The notes: generated from the sequence alone by a model not told the origin. Numbered from the stretch's first letter, positions 1 to 8,756 are shown. The stretch is 64,000 bases of DNA from Rufibacter tibetensis (GCF_001310085.1 NZ_CP012643.1:837001-901000), one strand, 5' to 3'. Numbers and translations: made by a program.

Positions 1-45
1 TCATTTTTCTAAAAAGTACCTTAAAGCCTTTAGGCTGACACCCCA

Positions 46-780
46 TCAAAGCAAAAGCAGAAGAACCGAATAGGCAGTTGCGCCAATGAGAAAAGCGGAG
101 AACTTGCTTTCCCGCTCTTCGGGCAGTTCTTCCTTTAACACATTGAGCACGACTCCTCCAGCCAGAAAAGCTAACAGCAAAGCGGTGGCTGCATCAGAGA
201 TTTCCAAAAGCAAGCCCATCACCCACCCTACAGCCAAGGCGGTCACCAGCAACCAACGGCCTACGTGTTGGTAGCGTTTTTTGTGATGCTCACGCAGCCC
301 GAAGTCATTGACCAGGAAATGCAAGGCCATGGCTACCCAGTAAAACAAAATTTCTGCTGCTGGTTGTTCTTCGCGTTTATGCAGAAGGTAGCCAATCAAA
401 GCATTGTACAGCGCAAAGGACCCCATGTGCACCCAAAACACTGAAGCGGGTGTTTCATCACTATCCCCCTTTCCTCCTTTTCTGGTTTTGATGGCCATGC
501 GCTCAATGCCGTAGAACATCACCAGCCCAATCAAAGACATGAGATACATATGGTGCTCTAAAAAATACAAGCCTTGGTTCTGGGCGGCTTTCTGCACATG
601 CTCCTGGCCTTCCTGCAGTTCAGGGAAAAGGTGCAGGAACACATACGCCACTGATACCCCGCCAGCCCCAGACAGCCAGACACTCCTGGGCATCCCCTCT
701 AAGAACTTTAGACGGTAGCCTAATAGGTGCACCATCATCAAGCCAAGCAAAGGAAGTAAGGTGACCAGAAAATCAGGCAT
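46..780 (-). CDS. ZIP-like multi-pass membrane protein
   Basis: 244-residue hydrophobic protein with about seven to eight membrane segments. A segment near residues 38-58 reads GAGGVSVAYVFLHLFPEL, which resembles the glycine-rich membrane helix with a following H..PE pattern seen in ZIP metal permeases, but the classic paired HNxxD/HExxx motifs are not obvious. The C-terminal half has a His-rich turn (LREHHKKRYQH). A metal transport role is only an inference; the safe call is a conserved integral membrane protein. It lies downstream of the MoxR-type ATPase on the same strand but is separated from it by a strong hairpin (832-881), so it may be transcribed independently. Confidence 0.6.
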   Translation of the reverse strand: MPDFLVTLLPLLGLMMVHLLGYRLKFLEGMPRSVWLSGAGGVSVAYVFLHLFPELQEGQEHVQKAAQNQGLYFLEHHMYLMSLIGLVMFYGIERMAIKTRKGGKGDSDETPASVFWVHMGSFALYNALIGYLLHKREEQPAAEILFYWVAMALHFLVNDFGLREHHKKRYQHVGRWLLVTALAVGWVMGLLLEISDAATALLLAFLAGGVVLNVLKEELPEERESKFSAFLIGATAYSVLLLLL

Positions 781-831
781 AGCGCAGGGTTATGGTGAGA
801 TTATTAGTTACGTTGTACTTGAGACACCGCT

Positions 832-881
832 AAAAAGTTAAAGCGCCCGTGACTGGTAGGCCACGGGCGCTTTAACTTTTT
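832..881 (-). terminator. 20-bp perfect hairpin after the AAA+ ATPase gene
   Basis: Arms 832-851 and 862-881 are perfectly complementary (AAAAAGTTAAAGCGCCCGTG and its complement) around a 10-base loop. On the minus strand the 3' arm ends in GTTAAAGC...TTTTT-type sequence, so it can act as the terminator for the gene ending at 910. Confidence 0.75.
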
Positions 882-909
882 AATTTTGATCTGATTTTAG
901 AAAAACAGC

Positions 910-2451
910 TTAGAAGCGGTCATTATCGTCATCATCGTCCTCGTCTTCGGTTAAGCTGAAGTCACCACCGGAGAACATGCTGCTAAGTAGGTCTTTGAAC
1001 TGAAGGCCAGCGATGAGACGGTTACGGGAGATAAGGCTGTACTCGGCCAAACCGTGTAGGCAGAACTCCATCCAGAAAAGGTGCTCCGTATCGCTTTGTG
1101 GGGTAGGCTGAAATTTATTCACTACTTCAGAAAGACCCGGCACCTGGTTCAGCTCGCGTTTGTATTCCGCGTCTGAGGCATCATTGAGCAAGTCAAGCGT
1201 ATGTCCGTCTGAGAACCAGGCCGTCACTTTCTTGTAAGGATCTTTCTCTTTCTGCTTTTTGAACTTGTCTGGGTCTGGGAAGTAGTGCAGGAACTGGGTT
1301 CTGATGGCTTTCCCCATCAATCGGTACGCCACTCCGCCAGCACCTTCCTGCTCACCTTCGTATACCAACTCCACTTTACCTGTCACGGCTGGTACCGCGG
1401 CCAGGAAATCAGCAATGCGGACGTGGGTTTGGGAATCAGCGTTAAGGAGCACGCGTCTTTCGGCAGCGCTTACCACGTTTTCATAAGCTGAGATAGTTAA
1501 GCGAGCCGACACGCCACTTTTGGCATCTACGTACTCGCTTTCACGGGCCTCAAACGCAATTTGCTCCACCAAGTCATGGATGAGTTCATGGCCAATTACT
1601 CGCTCTTTCTGCACCCGGGTAATACGCGCCTCCTGCTTGGTGATGCGCTTACCCGTCTCTATGTTTTTAGGATAGTGGGTGATAATCTGGCTGTCAATCC
1701 GGTCTTTGAGCGGCGTTACAATGGAACCCCGGTTGGTGTAGTCTTCAGGGTTAGCCGTGAATACGAACTGGATGTCCAGCGGAAGCCTGATTTTGAACCC
1801 TCTGATCTGTATGTCGCCTTCCTGCAAGATATTGAACAACGACACTTGGATACGGGCCTGCAAATCGGGTAATTCGTTGATCACGAAAATACCGCGATGC
1901 GCTCTCGGGATCAAACCAAAGTGGATCACGCGTTCATCTGAGTAAGGCAGTTTCAAAGTGGCTGCTTTGATGGGGTCCGCATCACCAATCAAGTCCGCCA
2001 CCGATACGTCAGGAGTGGCCAATTTTTCGGTGTAGCGTTCATCGCGGTGGAGCCAGCTAACAGGCGTGTCATCACCGTGGTGGGCAATCTGGTCCAGGGC
2101 GAAACGGGATAGCGGCTGCAACGGATCATCGTTCAACTCAGAACCAGCGACTACGGGCACGTACTCGTCTAAGAGCTGCACCAGAAGCCGCGCAATACGG
2201 GTTTTGGCCTGACCACGCAAACCCAGCAGGTTTATGTGGTGACGGCTCAGGATAGCGCGCTGCAGGTCTGGAATAACCGTTTCCTCGTACCCGAAGATGC
2301 CCGGAAACACTTCCTCGCCGCTGCTCAGTTTCTGAATGAGGTTGGCGCGCAGTTCTTCTTTCACACTTCGCGGCTCATAGCCGGCGGCCTTTAGTTGGCC
2401 CAGGGTCTTAATCTTGTGCAGTTGCTCTGCAGGTATATCGGTATAAAGCAT
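910..2451 (-). CDS. MoxR/ChlI-type AAA+ ATPase
   Basis: 513-residue AAA+ ATPase of the MoxR / magnesium chelatase I clade. The Walker A motif is GLRGQAKT (about residues 77-84), the Walker B-like strand is GIFVINELPDL, and a sensor-1-type FTAN follows. The C-terminus is a run of Asp/Glu. MoxR-type ATPases work with VWA-domain partners in assembling or remodelling protein complexes; the partner is the VWA gene at 2805-3905 on the same strand. The frame is open to 2523, adding 24 polar residues, but I chose the ATG at 2451 because the conserved-looking sequence begins MLYTDIPAEQ there. The Walker B acidic pair is NE rather than DE, as in some members. The specific client is unknown. Confidence 0.85.
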   Translation of the reverse strand: MLYTDIPAEQLHKIKTLGQLKAAGYEPRSVKEELRANLIQKLSSGEEVFPGIFGYEETVIPDLQRAILSRHHINLLGLRGQAKTRIARLLVQLLDEYVPVVAGSELNDDPLQPLSRFALDQIAHHGDDTPVSWLHRDERYTEKLATPDVSVADLIGDADPIKAATLKLPYSDERVIHFGLIPRAHRGIFVINELPDLQARIQVSLFNILQEGDIQIRGFKIRLPLDIQFVFTANPEDYTNRGSIVTPLKDRIDSQIITHYPKNIETGKRITKQEARITRVQKERVIGHELIHDLVEQIAFEARESEYVDAKSGVSARLTISAYENVVSAAERRVLLNADSQTHVRIADFLAAVPAVTGKVELVYEGEQEGAGGVAYRLMGKAIRTQFLHYFPDPDKFKKQKEKDPYKKVTAWFSDGHTLDLLNDASDAEYKRELNQVPGLSEVVNKFQPTPQSDTEHLFWMEFCLHGLAEYSLISRNRLIAGLQFKDLLSSMFSGGDFSLTEDEDDDDDNDRF

Positions 2452-2577
2452 GTGTACTTTTGGTTGGTCGTTACGTGTAGTTTTATGATCTGTCCTTGCT
2501 CTGCTTTCAGGGTGTTTCTTCAAAAGCAGGGCTGAAACAGCTACTTCTGTCTAAGTTTATTTTTCTATTTTGCGCCG

Positions 2578-2745
2578 ATGAAAACCTCTTCGCTTCTTTA
2601 CTTCCTGGCCACCGTCCTAGCCATATTAGGTGCCGTGCTCCGGATCTCTCACGTCATTGACAAGTATGCTTTTTACGCGCTGTTCGGCGTGAGTCTGGCA
2701 CTAGGTATTTGGGGCAATGAACTGCGGCGGCGCGAGGTCAAATAA
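2578..2745 (+). CDS. Small two-helix membrane protein (GldL N-domain-like)
   Basis: 55-residue frame too short for routine calling: it begins MKTSSLLYFLATVLAILG and ends in GNELRRREVK. It has two predicted membrane helices (about residues 6-22 and 31-46) separated by RISHVIDKY, followed by a basic tail. The pattern resembles the paired-helix N-terminal domain of Bacteroidota GldL-type and related small membrane proteins; this is a pattern resemblance only. It sits on the opposite strand between the VWA and AAA+ genes. A near-consensus -7 box (TATTTTGC, 2566-2573 region) lies only a few bases before the ATG, which suggests a very short leader. Confidence 0.6.
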   Translation: MKTSSLLYFLATVLAILGAVLRISHVIDKYAFYALFGVSLALGIWGNELRRREVK

Positions 2746-2804
2746 GGTCAACGCTAGCGACTTTAAAGCTCTTTTTCTAAAAACGGCTGCAAAATGCACT
2801 ACGG

Positions 2805-3905
2805 CTACATGCGCTTCTTTTTGTTTCGGCCGTAATCCTGGAACACCAGGTCACCCAATCCTTTGAGACTGCTGTAATAAGCTTGCCCGTTATTTACCTG
2901 GGTAAACTCTTCTACAAACTGCTTAAGGTACGGATCTGAAGCAATCATAAATGTGGTGATGGGAATGCCTAATCTTCTGCACTGCGCGGCCAGGTTCAAA
3001 GTTTTGTTCACCACTTTCCTATCCAGCCCGAAGCTGTTTTTGTAGTACTTCAGGCCTTCTTTGAGACACGTTGGTTTCCCGTCGGTGATCATGAAGATCT
3101 GCTTGTTGGTGGTCTTCCGGCGGCGCAGCAAATCCATGGCCAGTTCCAGACCCGCCACGGTGTTGGTGTGGTACGGCCCTACCATAAGGTACGGCAAATC
3201 TTTCACCGTAATCTGCCAGGCATCGTTCCCGAACACAATGATGTCCAGGTTGTCTTTGGGGTACTTGAGTTTCACCAATTCGGCCAGGGCCATGGCCACT
3301 TTCTTGGCGGGCGTGATGCGGTCCTCACCGTACAGGATCATGGAGTGTGAGATATCAATCATGAGCACCGTGCTGGTCTGCGATTTATGCTCGCGCTCTG
3401 TTACCTCCAAATCCTGCTCGGTGAGGAAAAAATCATCGGCAATGCCGTGCTGAATCTGCGCATTCCGGATAGACTCCGTTAGCTCAATCTGCTCAGGCGC
3501 ATCCCCGAAGCGGAACTCGCGGCGGTCTGCCGAGGCCTCGTCGCCAATACCCGTTTTAGGGGTGGTATGGTTTCCGCGGCCGCCTTTTTTCAGTTTCCCA
3601 AAAATCTCTTCCAGCGCGCTTTTCCTGATCTTCTGCTCGCCTTTGGCCTGCAACTTGAACTGCCCATCGGGGCCTTTGTCCTCTATGTACCCGTTTTTCT
3701 TAAGGTCTTCGAAAAAGTCACCTAAACCGTACGAATCGTCGGTGAGGTTGTAGCGTTTGTCTAACTCACTCATCCAGGACATGGCTTCGGCCACGTCTCC
3801 GGCGGTAAGGGTAATGAGTTGGAGGAAGATCTGGAGCAAAGATTCAAAGCCTTTGTCCTTGGGTTCCTCCGGAACGAAATTGGTAAATCTATATCCGGCT
3901 GCCAT
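2805..3905 (-). CDS. VWA-domain protein, partner of the MoxR-type ATPase
   Basis: 366 residues. The N-terminal half is helical and charged; the C-terminal half (about 175-360) is a von Willebrand A domain with an intact metal-ion-dependent adhesion site: DISHS (about 184-188), a Thr in HTNTVAG, and the Asp of ITDGKPT. VWA proteins next to MoxR-type ATPases form a conserved two-component chaperone or activation pair. The gene is upstream of the ATPase on the same strand with a 281-base interval that holds an opposite-strand small gene. There is no signal peptide, so it is probably cytoplasmic. The start at 3905 (MAAGYRFTNF) fits the length and composition. Confidence 0.85.
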   Translation of the reverse strand: MAAGYRFTNFVPEEPKDKGFESLLQIFLQLITLTAGDVAEAMSWMSELDKRYNLTDDSYGLGDFFEDLKKNGYIEDKGPDGQFKLQAKGEQKIRKSALEEIFGKLKKGGRGNHTTPKTGIGDEASADRREFRFGDAPEQIELTESIRNAQIQHGIADDFFLTEQDLEVTEREHKSQTSTVLMIDISHSMILYGEDRITPAKKVAMALAELVKLKYPKDNLDIIVFGNDAWQITVKDLPYLMVGPYHTNTVAGLELAMDLLRRRKTTNKQIFMITDGKPTCLKEGLKYYKNSFGLDRKVVNKTLNLAAQCRRLGIPITTFMIASDPYLKQFVEEFTQVNNGQAYYSSLKGLGDLVFQDYGRNKKKRM

Positions 3906-4036
3906 GGGTTCTTCAGTATCTATTCTGTAACAACGTGTAAACGCAAATGTTCTTGTGAAGGGTAACCTTCTACCGCAAAAGGAGTAAACACTATAAATAA
4001 GTGCAATAAAATTATAATAAAAATACTATTTCAAGA

Positions 4037-4324
4037 ATGCGCGCCATCTGGAAAAACACCATACTTGCAGAAAGTGACACCACAATTGAGGTGGACGGAA
4101 ACCATTATTTTCCACCCTCTTCTTTACGTTGGGAATTTTTCAAACCCAGCTCCAGGCATTCTGTCTGTTCCTGGAAAGGAGAAGCTTCTTACTATTCTGT
4201 ACAGGTGGGCCATTTTGAAAATCCAGATGCCGCCTGGACTTACCCGCAACCCCAGGAAAAAGCGAAACAGATTGAAGGGTTTATCGCTTTCTGGAAAGGC
4301 GTGCAAGTGGTAGGCAAGAACTAA
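4037..4324 (+). CDS. DUF427 domain protein
   Basis: 95 residues covering essentially the whole DUF427 domain: the N-terminal KAIW-like start, GNHYFPPSSL, then SVCSWKGEASYY and DAAWTYPQP, ending in IEGFIAFWKGVQV. These are the hallmark conserved blocks of the family. The function is unknown; the conserved His, Cys, Trp and Lys suggest a small binding or catalytic pocket. It stands alone, converging with the acyl-ACP desaturase across a shared hairpin at 4381-4420. Confidence 0.9.
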   Translation: MRAIWKNTILAESDTTIEVDGNHYFPPSSLRWEFFKPSSRHSVCSWKGEASYYSVQVGHFENPDAAWTYPQPQEKAKQIEGFIAFWKGVQVVGKN

Positions 4325-4380
4325 CCTCTACTGCTAAACTAGATTCATGGTATCACAATTCATATAATGGTGATGTTGGA

Positions 4381-4420
4381 AACACAAACGCCCCGCAGGA
4401 TTCTGCAGGGCGTTTGTGTT
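4381..4420. terminator. Bidirectional hairpin between DUF427 gene and desaturase
   Basis: Arms 4381-4398 and 4403-4420 pair over 18 positions with one mismatch around a GATT loop, starting AACACAAACGCCCCGCAG; T-rich sequence follows on the plus side. It lies between convergent genes. Confidence 0.8.
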
Positions 4421-4457
4421 TTATTTTATGGAAAAGAGGCCTGAACCGGCTTTTCTC

Positions 4458-5441
4458 TTAGGAGTCAATCCACTTAAACTTGTACTGCAGTTCTGGTACA
4501 CGCAAACGGTCTGCCACACGACGTAAACGGTTTGGCAAAGCCATTAAGTAGTCACGAGCACGTTCACCGGCTTCGTTCAAGCCTGTCATGCTAGAGATTT
4601 TCCACTCTCTGATGAGGGTTTCCATGATCTCCACGTAGTCTGAAGAAGTGTACACGCCAATACGCTGAGCGGCATCAGTGAAGTGACCGAAAGTTTGGCC
4701 TTGGTCAATTCCTAATTCACGCAGGTAATGGGCAGGCATTACAATCTTCTTGCGCATCATGTCTTCAAAGGCAAGCATCATTTCTGATGGGTCTACCTCA
4801 AAGATTTTCTTCACGAAGGTTTTATATGCCTTAGCATGGCGTCCCTCATCAGCGGCAATGTAGTTACAGATACGCGACAACGTAGTTTCACCAGCTTGTT
4901 TGGCCAAAGCACCTACGCGACGGTGAGACACGTTCGTAGCCGTTTCCTGGAAGGAGGTGTACACAAAGCTTTTGTACGGATCATCATCGGTCTTGATGTC
5001 CATGCCGTCGGCGATGAGGTACTGGGTGGAAGCTTCCATCTGACGCATGTCAATGCGGCCAGACAGATAGAGATAGCGGTTCAGCAAGTCACCATGACGG
5101 TTCTCCTCAGAAGTCCAGCCGCGGTTCCATTTCATCCAGGAACTGTCTGGGTTGGTGTTCACTTCCTTGATGCTCATGATCCAGCTCTCATATGTAGGCA
5201 GGGCCTCTTCAGTGATGGTGTCACCAATTAAAACGGCAAGCAGGTCATAAGAAAGCTCGCGGGCACGCTCTTTCAAATCACGCACTTCGTCAAAGAAGGA
5301 GTCCATGCGGGCATCTGGCAGAAAATCAGCTGGTTGCCAGCTATCTTCCACTGATTTCAGGAACTCAGGTAGAGCTGTGTCCAGGAACTTCTCCACATAT
5401 ATCATCACCTCTGAACGAGTGGCTAAAGCATTATTAATCAT
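4458..5441 (-). CDS. Acyl-ACP desaturase (ferritin-like di-iron)
   Basis: 327 residues, the usual length of the soluble acyl-ACP desaturase family (FA_desaturase_2). It introduces a double bond into a fatty acyl chain bound to ACP, tuning membrane fluidity. The two di-iron ligand motifs are seen as EENRHG (about residue 110) and DEGRHA (about residue 200), with SFQETAT between them supplying a further ligand. It is cytoplasmic with no membrane helices. A consensus -7 box (TATATTTG, minus strand) lies at 5464-5471, about 20 bases before the start codon, so the leader is short. Monocistronic. Confidence 0.92.
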   Translation of the reverse strand: MINNALATRSEVMIYVEKFLDTALPEFLKSVEDSWQPADFLPDARMDSFFDEVRDLKERARELSYDLLAVLIGDTITEEALPTYESWIMSIKEVNTNPDSSWMKWNRGWTSEENRHGDLLNRYLYLSGRIDMRQMEASTQYLIADGMDIKTDDDPYKSFVYTSFQETATNVSHRRVGALAKQAGETTLSRICNYIAADEGRHAKAYKTFVKKIFEVDPSEMMLAFEDMMRKKIVMPAHYLRELGIDQGQTFGHFTDAAQRIGVYTSSDYVEIMETLIREWKISSMTGLNEAGERARDYLMALPNRLRRVADRLRVPELQYKFKWIDS

Positions 5442-5463
5442 ATATTCTTTGGATATGGAAGAA

Positions 5464-5471
5464 CAAATATA
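5464..5471 (-). promoter_or_regulatory. -7 box of the acyl-ACP desaturase gene
   Basis: Reads TATATTTG on the minus strand, an exact match to the Bacteroidota TAnnTTTG consensus, about 22 bases upstream of the ATG at 5441. No convincing -33 element is seen. Confidence 0.6.
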
Positions 5472-5615
5472 TTACTTTTTAAGAAGAATGCCCGGTGGTG
5501 GCGTAACTCTTAAATAAACCACCTCTCTATTGCACCTTTTCAAGTAGTTCCATACGTAAAAGTCCCCTTCAAGGTGTCAGTATTTGTAGCTCAATGTAAA
5601 AACAGTAGTTTTATT

Positions 5616-5623
5616 TATCTTTG
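5616..5623 (+). promoter_or_regulatory. -7 box of the methyltransferase gene
   Basis: TATCTTTG, an exact TAnnTTTG match, 20 bases before the ATG at 5644. A start site about 7 bases downstream would leave a leader of roughly 14 bases. Confidence 0.6.
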
Positions 5624-5643
5624 GAAACACCTTACTAGCTTCT

Positions 5644-6414
5644 ATGCCACTGCCGTTGTTAAAGAAAGTGCTTCCGGCGAAGGCCCGGCTTTCTTTACGA
5701 AAGTTTTTCTGGCTTTCCAGAAGCTGGTTGTACCTGGGTGGCAAGGTTTATTGCCCTTTGTGTGAGACCACTTTCAGAACGTTTTTACCCTTCGGAAGTG
5801 AGCGCCGCCCCCAAGCCCTTTGCCCACGTTGCCATACCTTGGAACGCCATCGCCTGTTATGGCTCTACCTACAGGAACAGGTAAAAATAAAGGAACGTCC
5901 GCTAATGGTGCTACACATGGCTCCGGAGCCGATTTTGCAAAAACGCCTCAAAAACCTCCCAAACCTACACTACCGAAGCGCAGACTTGACCTCTCCTGTT
6001 GCCATGGACCTCGTAGACATCCAGGCCTTGCCCTACCCTACCGCTTCTTTTGACCTGATTCTGTGCTCCCACGTGTTGGCACACGTGCCAAATGACAGGC
6101 AAGCCTTGCAGGAATTGAGGCGCGTGTTAACCCCAACTGGACAGCTGCTGCTACAAGCCCGTCTGCACTCCCATGCCACTACAGTCGAGAATCCCAATGC
6201 CAAAACTCCCCAGCAGCGTTTAAAAGCATATGGACAGGCAGACCGTTTCCGGAACTACGGACACGATTTCGCCCAACGGGTGGCCGTCCAAGGTTTTAAA
6301 GTGAAGGCGGTTGAGTATGCTAATTCCCGAACTCCTGAAGAGCAGGCTTGGCTGGGCTTGGGCAATCATGAACTGATTTTTGTAGCTACGCACTCTGCCC
6401 ATGGAGTTGCTTAA
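5644..6414 (+). CDS. Class I SAM-dependent methyltransferase with zinc-ribbon N-terminus
   Basis: 256 residues. A basic N-terminus is followed by a Cys4 ribbon (CPLC ... CPRC, about residues 39-64) and a methyltransferase type-11 core: MVLHMAPEP takes the place of the SAM-binding glycine loop, SADLTSPVAMDLVDIQALPY is the acidic strand region, and FDLILCSHVLAHVPND is motif IV and post. It probably methylates a sugar or another polysaccharide precursor, judging by its position in a polysaccharide locus. It overlaps the next gene by 14 bases, so the two are translationally coupled. The substrate is unknown. Confidence 0.8.
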   Translation: MPLPLLKKVLPAKARLSLRKFFWLSRSWLYLGGKVYCPLCETTFRTFLPFGSERRPQALCPRCHTLERHRLLWLYLQEQVKIKERPLMVLHMAPEPILQKRLKNLPNLHYRSADLTSPVAMDLVDIQALPYPTASFDLILCSHVLAHVPNDRQALQELRRVLTPTGQLLLQARLHSHATTVENPNAKTPQQRLKAYGQADRFRNYGHDFAQRVAVQGFKVKAVEYANSRTPEEQAWLGLGNHELIFVATHSAHGVA

Positions 6415-7864
6415 GAAAGTCATCCGGACATTTCCTTTTCTTAGGGCGGTCTTCCTGAAAACAGCGGGTCCGCTCCGGCATTTTGCCTGGCGCCTAAAAC
6501 CGACTCCGCGCCTGACTATAGATGCTGTAACCCCTGATATGGTGCCGCAGCCATTAGAAGGGTACACAGACAAACCTTTTTACCTTCCGGGAGAAACAAT
6601 TGGTTTCCACCTCAAAGCGGAGTTGCCACAGAACCAATTACAACTTCAGAGAAATGTTGGAGATCAACAATGGGAGGAAGTAGCGGTACATGCTTTTGAC
6701 ACCTTCCCCCAACCAGATGTAGTAGAAGAGGCACAAAACGGCTGCGGTTGGCGTGTAGGCTGGCAATTTCAATTACCGCCAACTGCCAACGCTGGATATT
6801 ACTGCGCCTTGTTGACCAACCCTGCCTTAGAGAAGCCCGCTGAGATTCATTTCCTGGTAGGGACTGCCTCCCCCATCTCTACTGTAGCAGTATTGGCCCC
6901 GGTGACCACCTGGTTAGCGTACAATGCCTATGGCGGACAGTCCTTGTACCGAAATGCCATCAATGAAGGCCTTGCTCCTTTTGTCTCGGGACTTCGGCCT
7001 AACTCAGCCCTCACCTATGAGGCCAATCACCCTTTGCAGCACAACCTCCGGATTGAGGCCAACATTTTCCATTGGTTTTACCAACTTTACGAAGCAGACC
7101 TGTACCCCGATTACTACCTGGAGGTGCACCCAAACCTGTTTGAAAAACATCAGGTCCTGGTTCTAGCCTACCACGCTGAATACTTCTCCCAGAAAATGTA
7201 TGCGTCTCTAAGAAACCTGATTTTTCAGCAGCGCAAGTCTTTGTTGGCCTTAGGCGGAAACCAAGTGTATTGGCAGGTAAGATGGCACCAGAACTTTACG
7301 AAGCTAGAGTGCCGCAAAAATGGGGAGTTTTTCCAAAATGAGACCCAAAGAGGTTGCCTCTGGCGACATACACCTTATCCGGAAGCACAACTTCTGGGTG
7401 CCCAATTCTCAGAACCCGGCATGGGAACCTTCGCCCCTTATCAAGTTCTTGAGCCAGACCATTGGCTTTTTGCAGGAAGCGGAGTAAAAGAGAACGAGAC
7501 CTTTGGTGAAAGAGGGCTAGACCAGTTGCCCATTTGCGGAGATGAAACAGATAAAACCAGCTGGAGTACTCCGGTCAATACAGTAATTTTAGGGAAAGGG
7601 TTAAATAAAGAAGACGGAAAAGGCACAAACGTCTATTCAAGAACCGACACTGATTGGAACGGGATTGGCGGTGGTGAGATCACGTTCACAGAACTTTCTC
7701 CTTCTCATGCGGTGCTAAACACAGGCTCCATCCAAAGTGGTTCAGGACTGGGAACAGATACTGTTTTCACCAGCCTCATCCAAAATTTTATGCGGAGGTA
7801 TGTCCGTACCGCCACCTGTGGTACCACCGCCGAAGAAACTGCAAAGGCACCTTCTGCTTTGTAA
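6401..7864 (+). CDS. N,N-dimethylformamidase-like domain protein
   Basis: 487 residues. The middle and C-terminal region matches the large-subunit C-terminal domain of N,N-dimethylformamidase: STVAVLAPVTTWLAYNAYGG (near residue 168), then VHPNLFEKHQVLVLAYHAEYFS and LLALGGNQVYW, a glutamine-amidotransferase-like fold. An N-terminal beta-domain of about 140 residues (PFYLPGETIGFHLKAE) resembles the fibronectin-like domain that precedes it in relatives. The natural substrate in polysaccharide loci is not established; amide hydrolysis of an N-acyl sugar is a guess. It starts inside the methyltransferase gene, and its last 77 bases overlap the oppositely transcribed glycosyltransferase. Confidence 0.7.
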   Translation: MELLKKVIRTFPFLRAVFLKTAGPLRHFAWRLKPTPRLTIDAVTPDMVPQPLEGYTDKPFYLPGETIGFHLKAELPQNQLQLQRNVGDQQWEEVAVHAFDTFPQPDVVEEAQNGCGWRVGWQFQLPPTANAGYYCALLTNPALEKPAEIHFLVGTASPISTVAVLAPVTTWLAYNAYGGQSLYRNAINEGLAPFVSGLRPNSALTYEANHPLQHNLRIEANIFHWFYQLYEADLYPDYYLEVHPNLFEKHQVLVLAYHAEYFSQKMYASLRNLIFQQRKSLLALGGNQVYWQVRWHQNFTKLECRKNGEFFQNETQRGCLWRHTPYPEAQLLGAQFSEPGMGTFAPYQVLEPDHWLFAGSGVKENETFGERGLDQLPICGDETDKTSWSTPVNTVILGKGLNKEDGKGTNVYSRTDTDWNGIGGGEITFTELSPSHAVLNTGSIQSGSGLGTDTVFTSLIQNFMRRYVRTATCGTTAEETAKAPSAL

Positions 7865-8756
7865 GCATCCGGAGAAGTTTATAGACAGCCGTCATTCCGC
7901 CTTCTTCCTGCAGGATTTGTAGCAACTGAGCTGCTTCTGCATAGTTGGCGGTAAGATATGCATGGCGGGCTTCATACTTAATTCTGACTTTGAGCGCCTC
8001 CCTCTCCAATGGAGTCCTAACTAATTTCTGAGCCTTTTGAATCACTTTAACGGTGGAAGCCAACTGCTTATCGCCTTTCTGGTACACTCTTCTAGATAAG
8101 GAATGAGGATGCATCCGGCGCTGGCACAGCACCTGATCCAGAAAATGATACTTCCAATTACGGGAAGAGCGCACCCAAAAATCAAAGTCTTCATATGCCA
8201 ACTCCGGATCATACCCCTTCAATTCTTCCAGCACCAGCCGCCTAATCATCATGGTAGGCGGACAAATAAAGTAACGCCCCAGTACCTCTGAGAACACATC
8301 TCCCTGAACCGGCTTCGGGAATAGTTGACCCGAAGCATTACGGGCGTAGAAAAATCCTAAGGAAGTCGATTGCTCATCTATCAGCTCAGCATCAGTATAT
8401 ACTACTCCGTAAGTGGCACCCAGTTTTTGGAACGCCTCCACTTGTAGTGCCACCCGGTCAGGATACAACACATCATCAGTGGCAAAGTCTATGATGAACT
8501 CGCCTTGACTGAGTAGCAAGGCTTCATTAAAAGAGGCGCAGTTACCTTGGTTCTGGGTATGCCTGATGAATCTAATGGCTGGAAAACGATGTACGTAGTC
8601 TTGTATGATCTCTACACTGTTATCAGTACTTAGGTCATCCACTATCAGAATCTCTATCTTCGGATACGTTTGATCCAGCACCGAGTCAAGGGCCTCTCTA
8701 AGGAACGACGCATGGTTGTAGCAGAGGCAGATAATGGAGACGAGCGGTTCGGTCAT
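7788..8756 (-). CDS. Family 2 glycosyltransferase
   Basis: 322 residues. The GT-A fold begins at once (PLVSIICLCYNHASFLREAL), with the UDP-sugar strand EILIVDDLSTDNS and the metal-binding DxD-like site FATDDVLYPDR (about residues 90-101). The basic C-terminal tail could contact the membrane. It transfers a sugar during assembly of a surface glycan. Its ATG overlaps the flippase stop codon (ATGA at 8753-8756), so it is the last gene of the flippase unit. Its 3' end overlaps the convergent N,N-dimethylformamidase-like gene by 77 bases. Confidence 0.9.
   Translation of the reverse strand: MTEPLVSIICLCYNHASFLREALDSVLDQTYPKIEILIVDDLSTDNSVEIIQDYVHRFPAIRFIRHTQNQGNCASFNEALLLSQGEFIIDFATDDVLYPDRVALQVEAFQKLGATYGVVYTDAELIDEQSTSLGFFYARNASGQLFPKPVQGDVFSEVLGRYFICPPTMMIRRLVLEELKGYDPELAYEDFDFWVRSSRNWKYHFLDQVLCQRRMHPHSLSRRVYQKGDKQLASTVKVIQKAQKLVRTPLEREALKVRIKYEARHAYLTANYAEAAQLLQILQEEGGMTAVYKLLRMLTKQKVPLQFLRRWYHRWRYGHTSA

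Noticed and set aside
46-780. Firm assignment as a zinc (ZIP) transporter
   Set aside because: Only one membrane segment resembles ZIP proteins and the paired metal-binding helices are not seen, so only ZIP-like is claimed.
3906-4036. Promoter for the VWA gene (AACATTTG near 3940)
   Set aside because: The -7-like element lacks the leading T and there is no -33 at the right distance.
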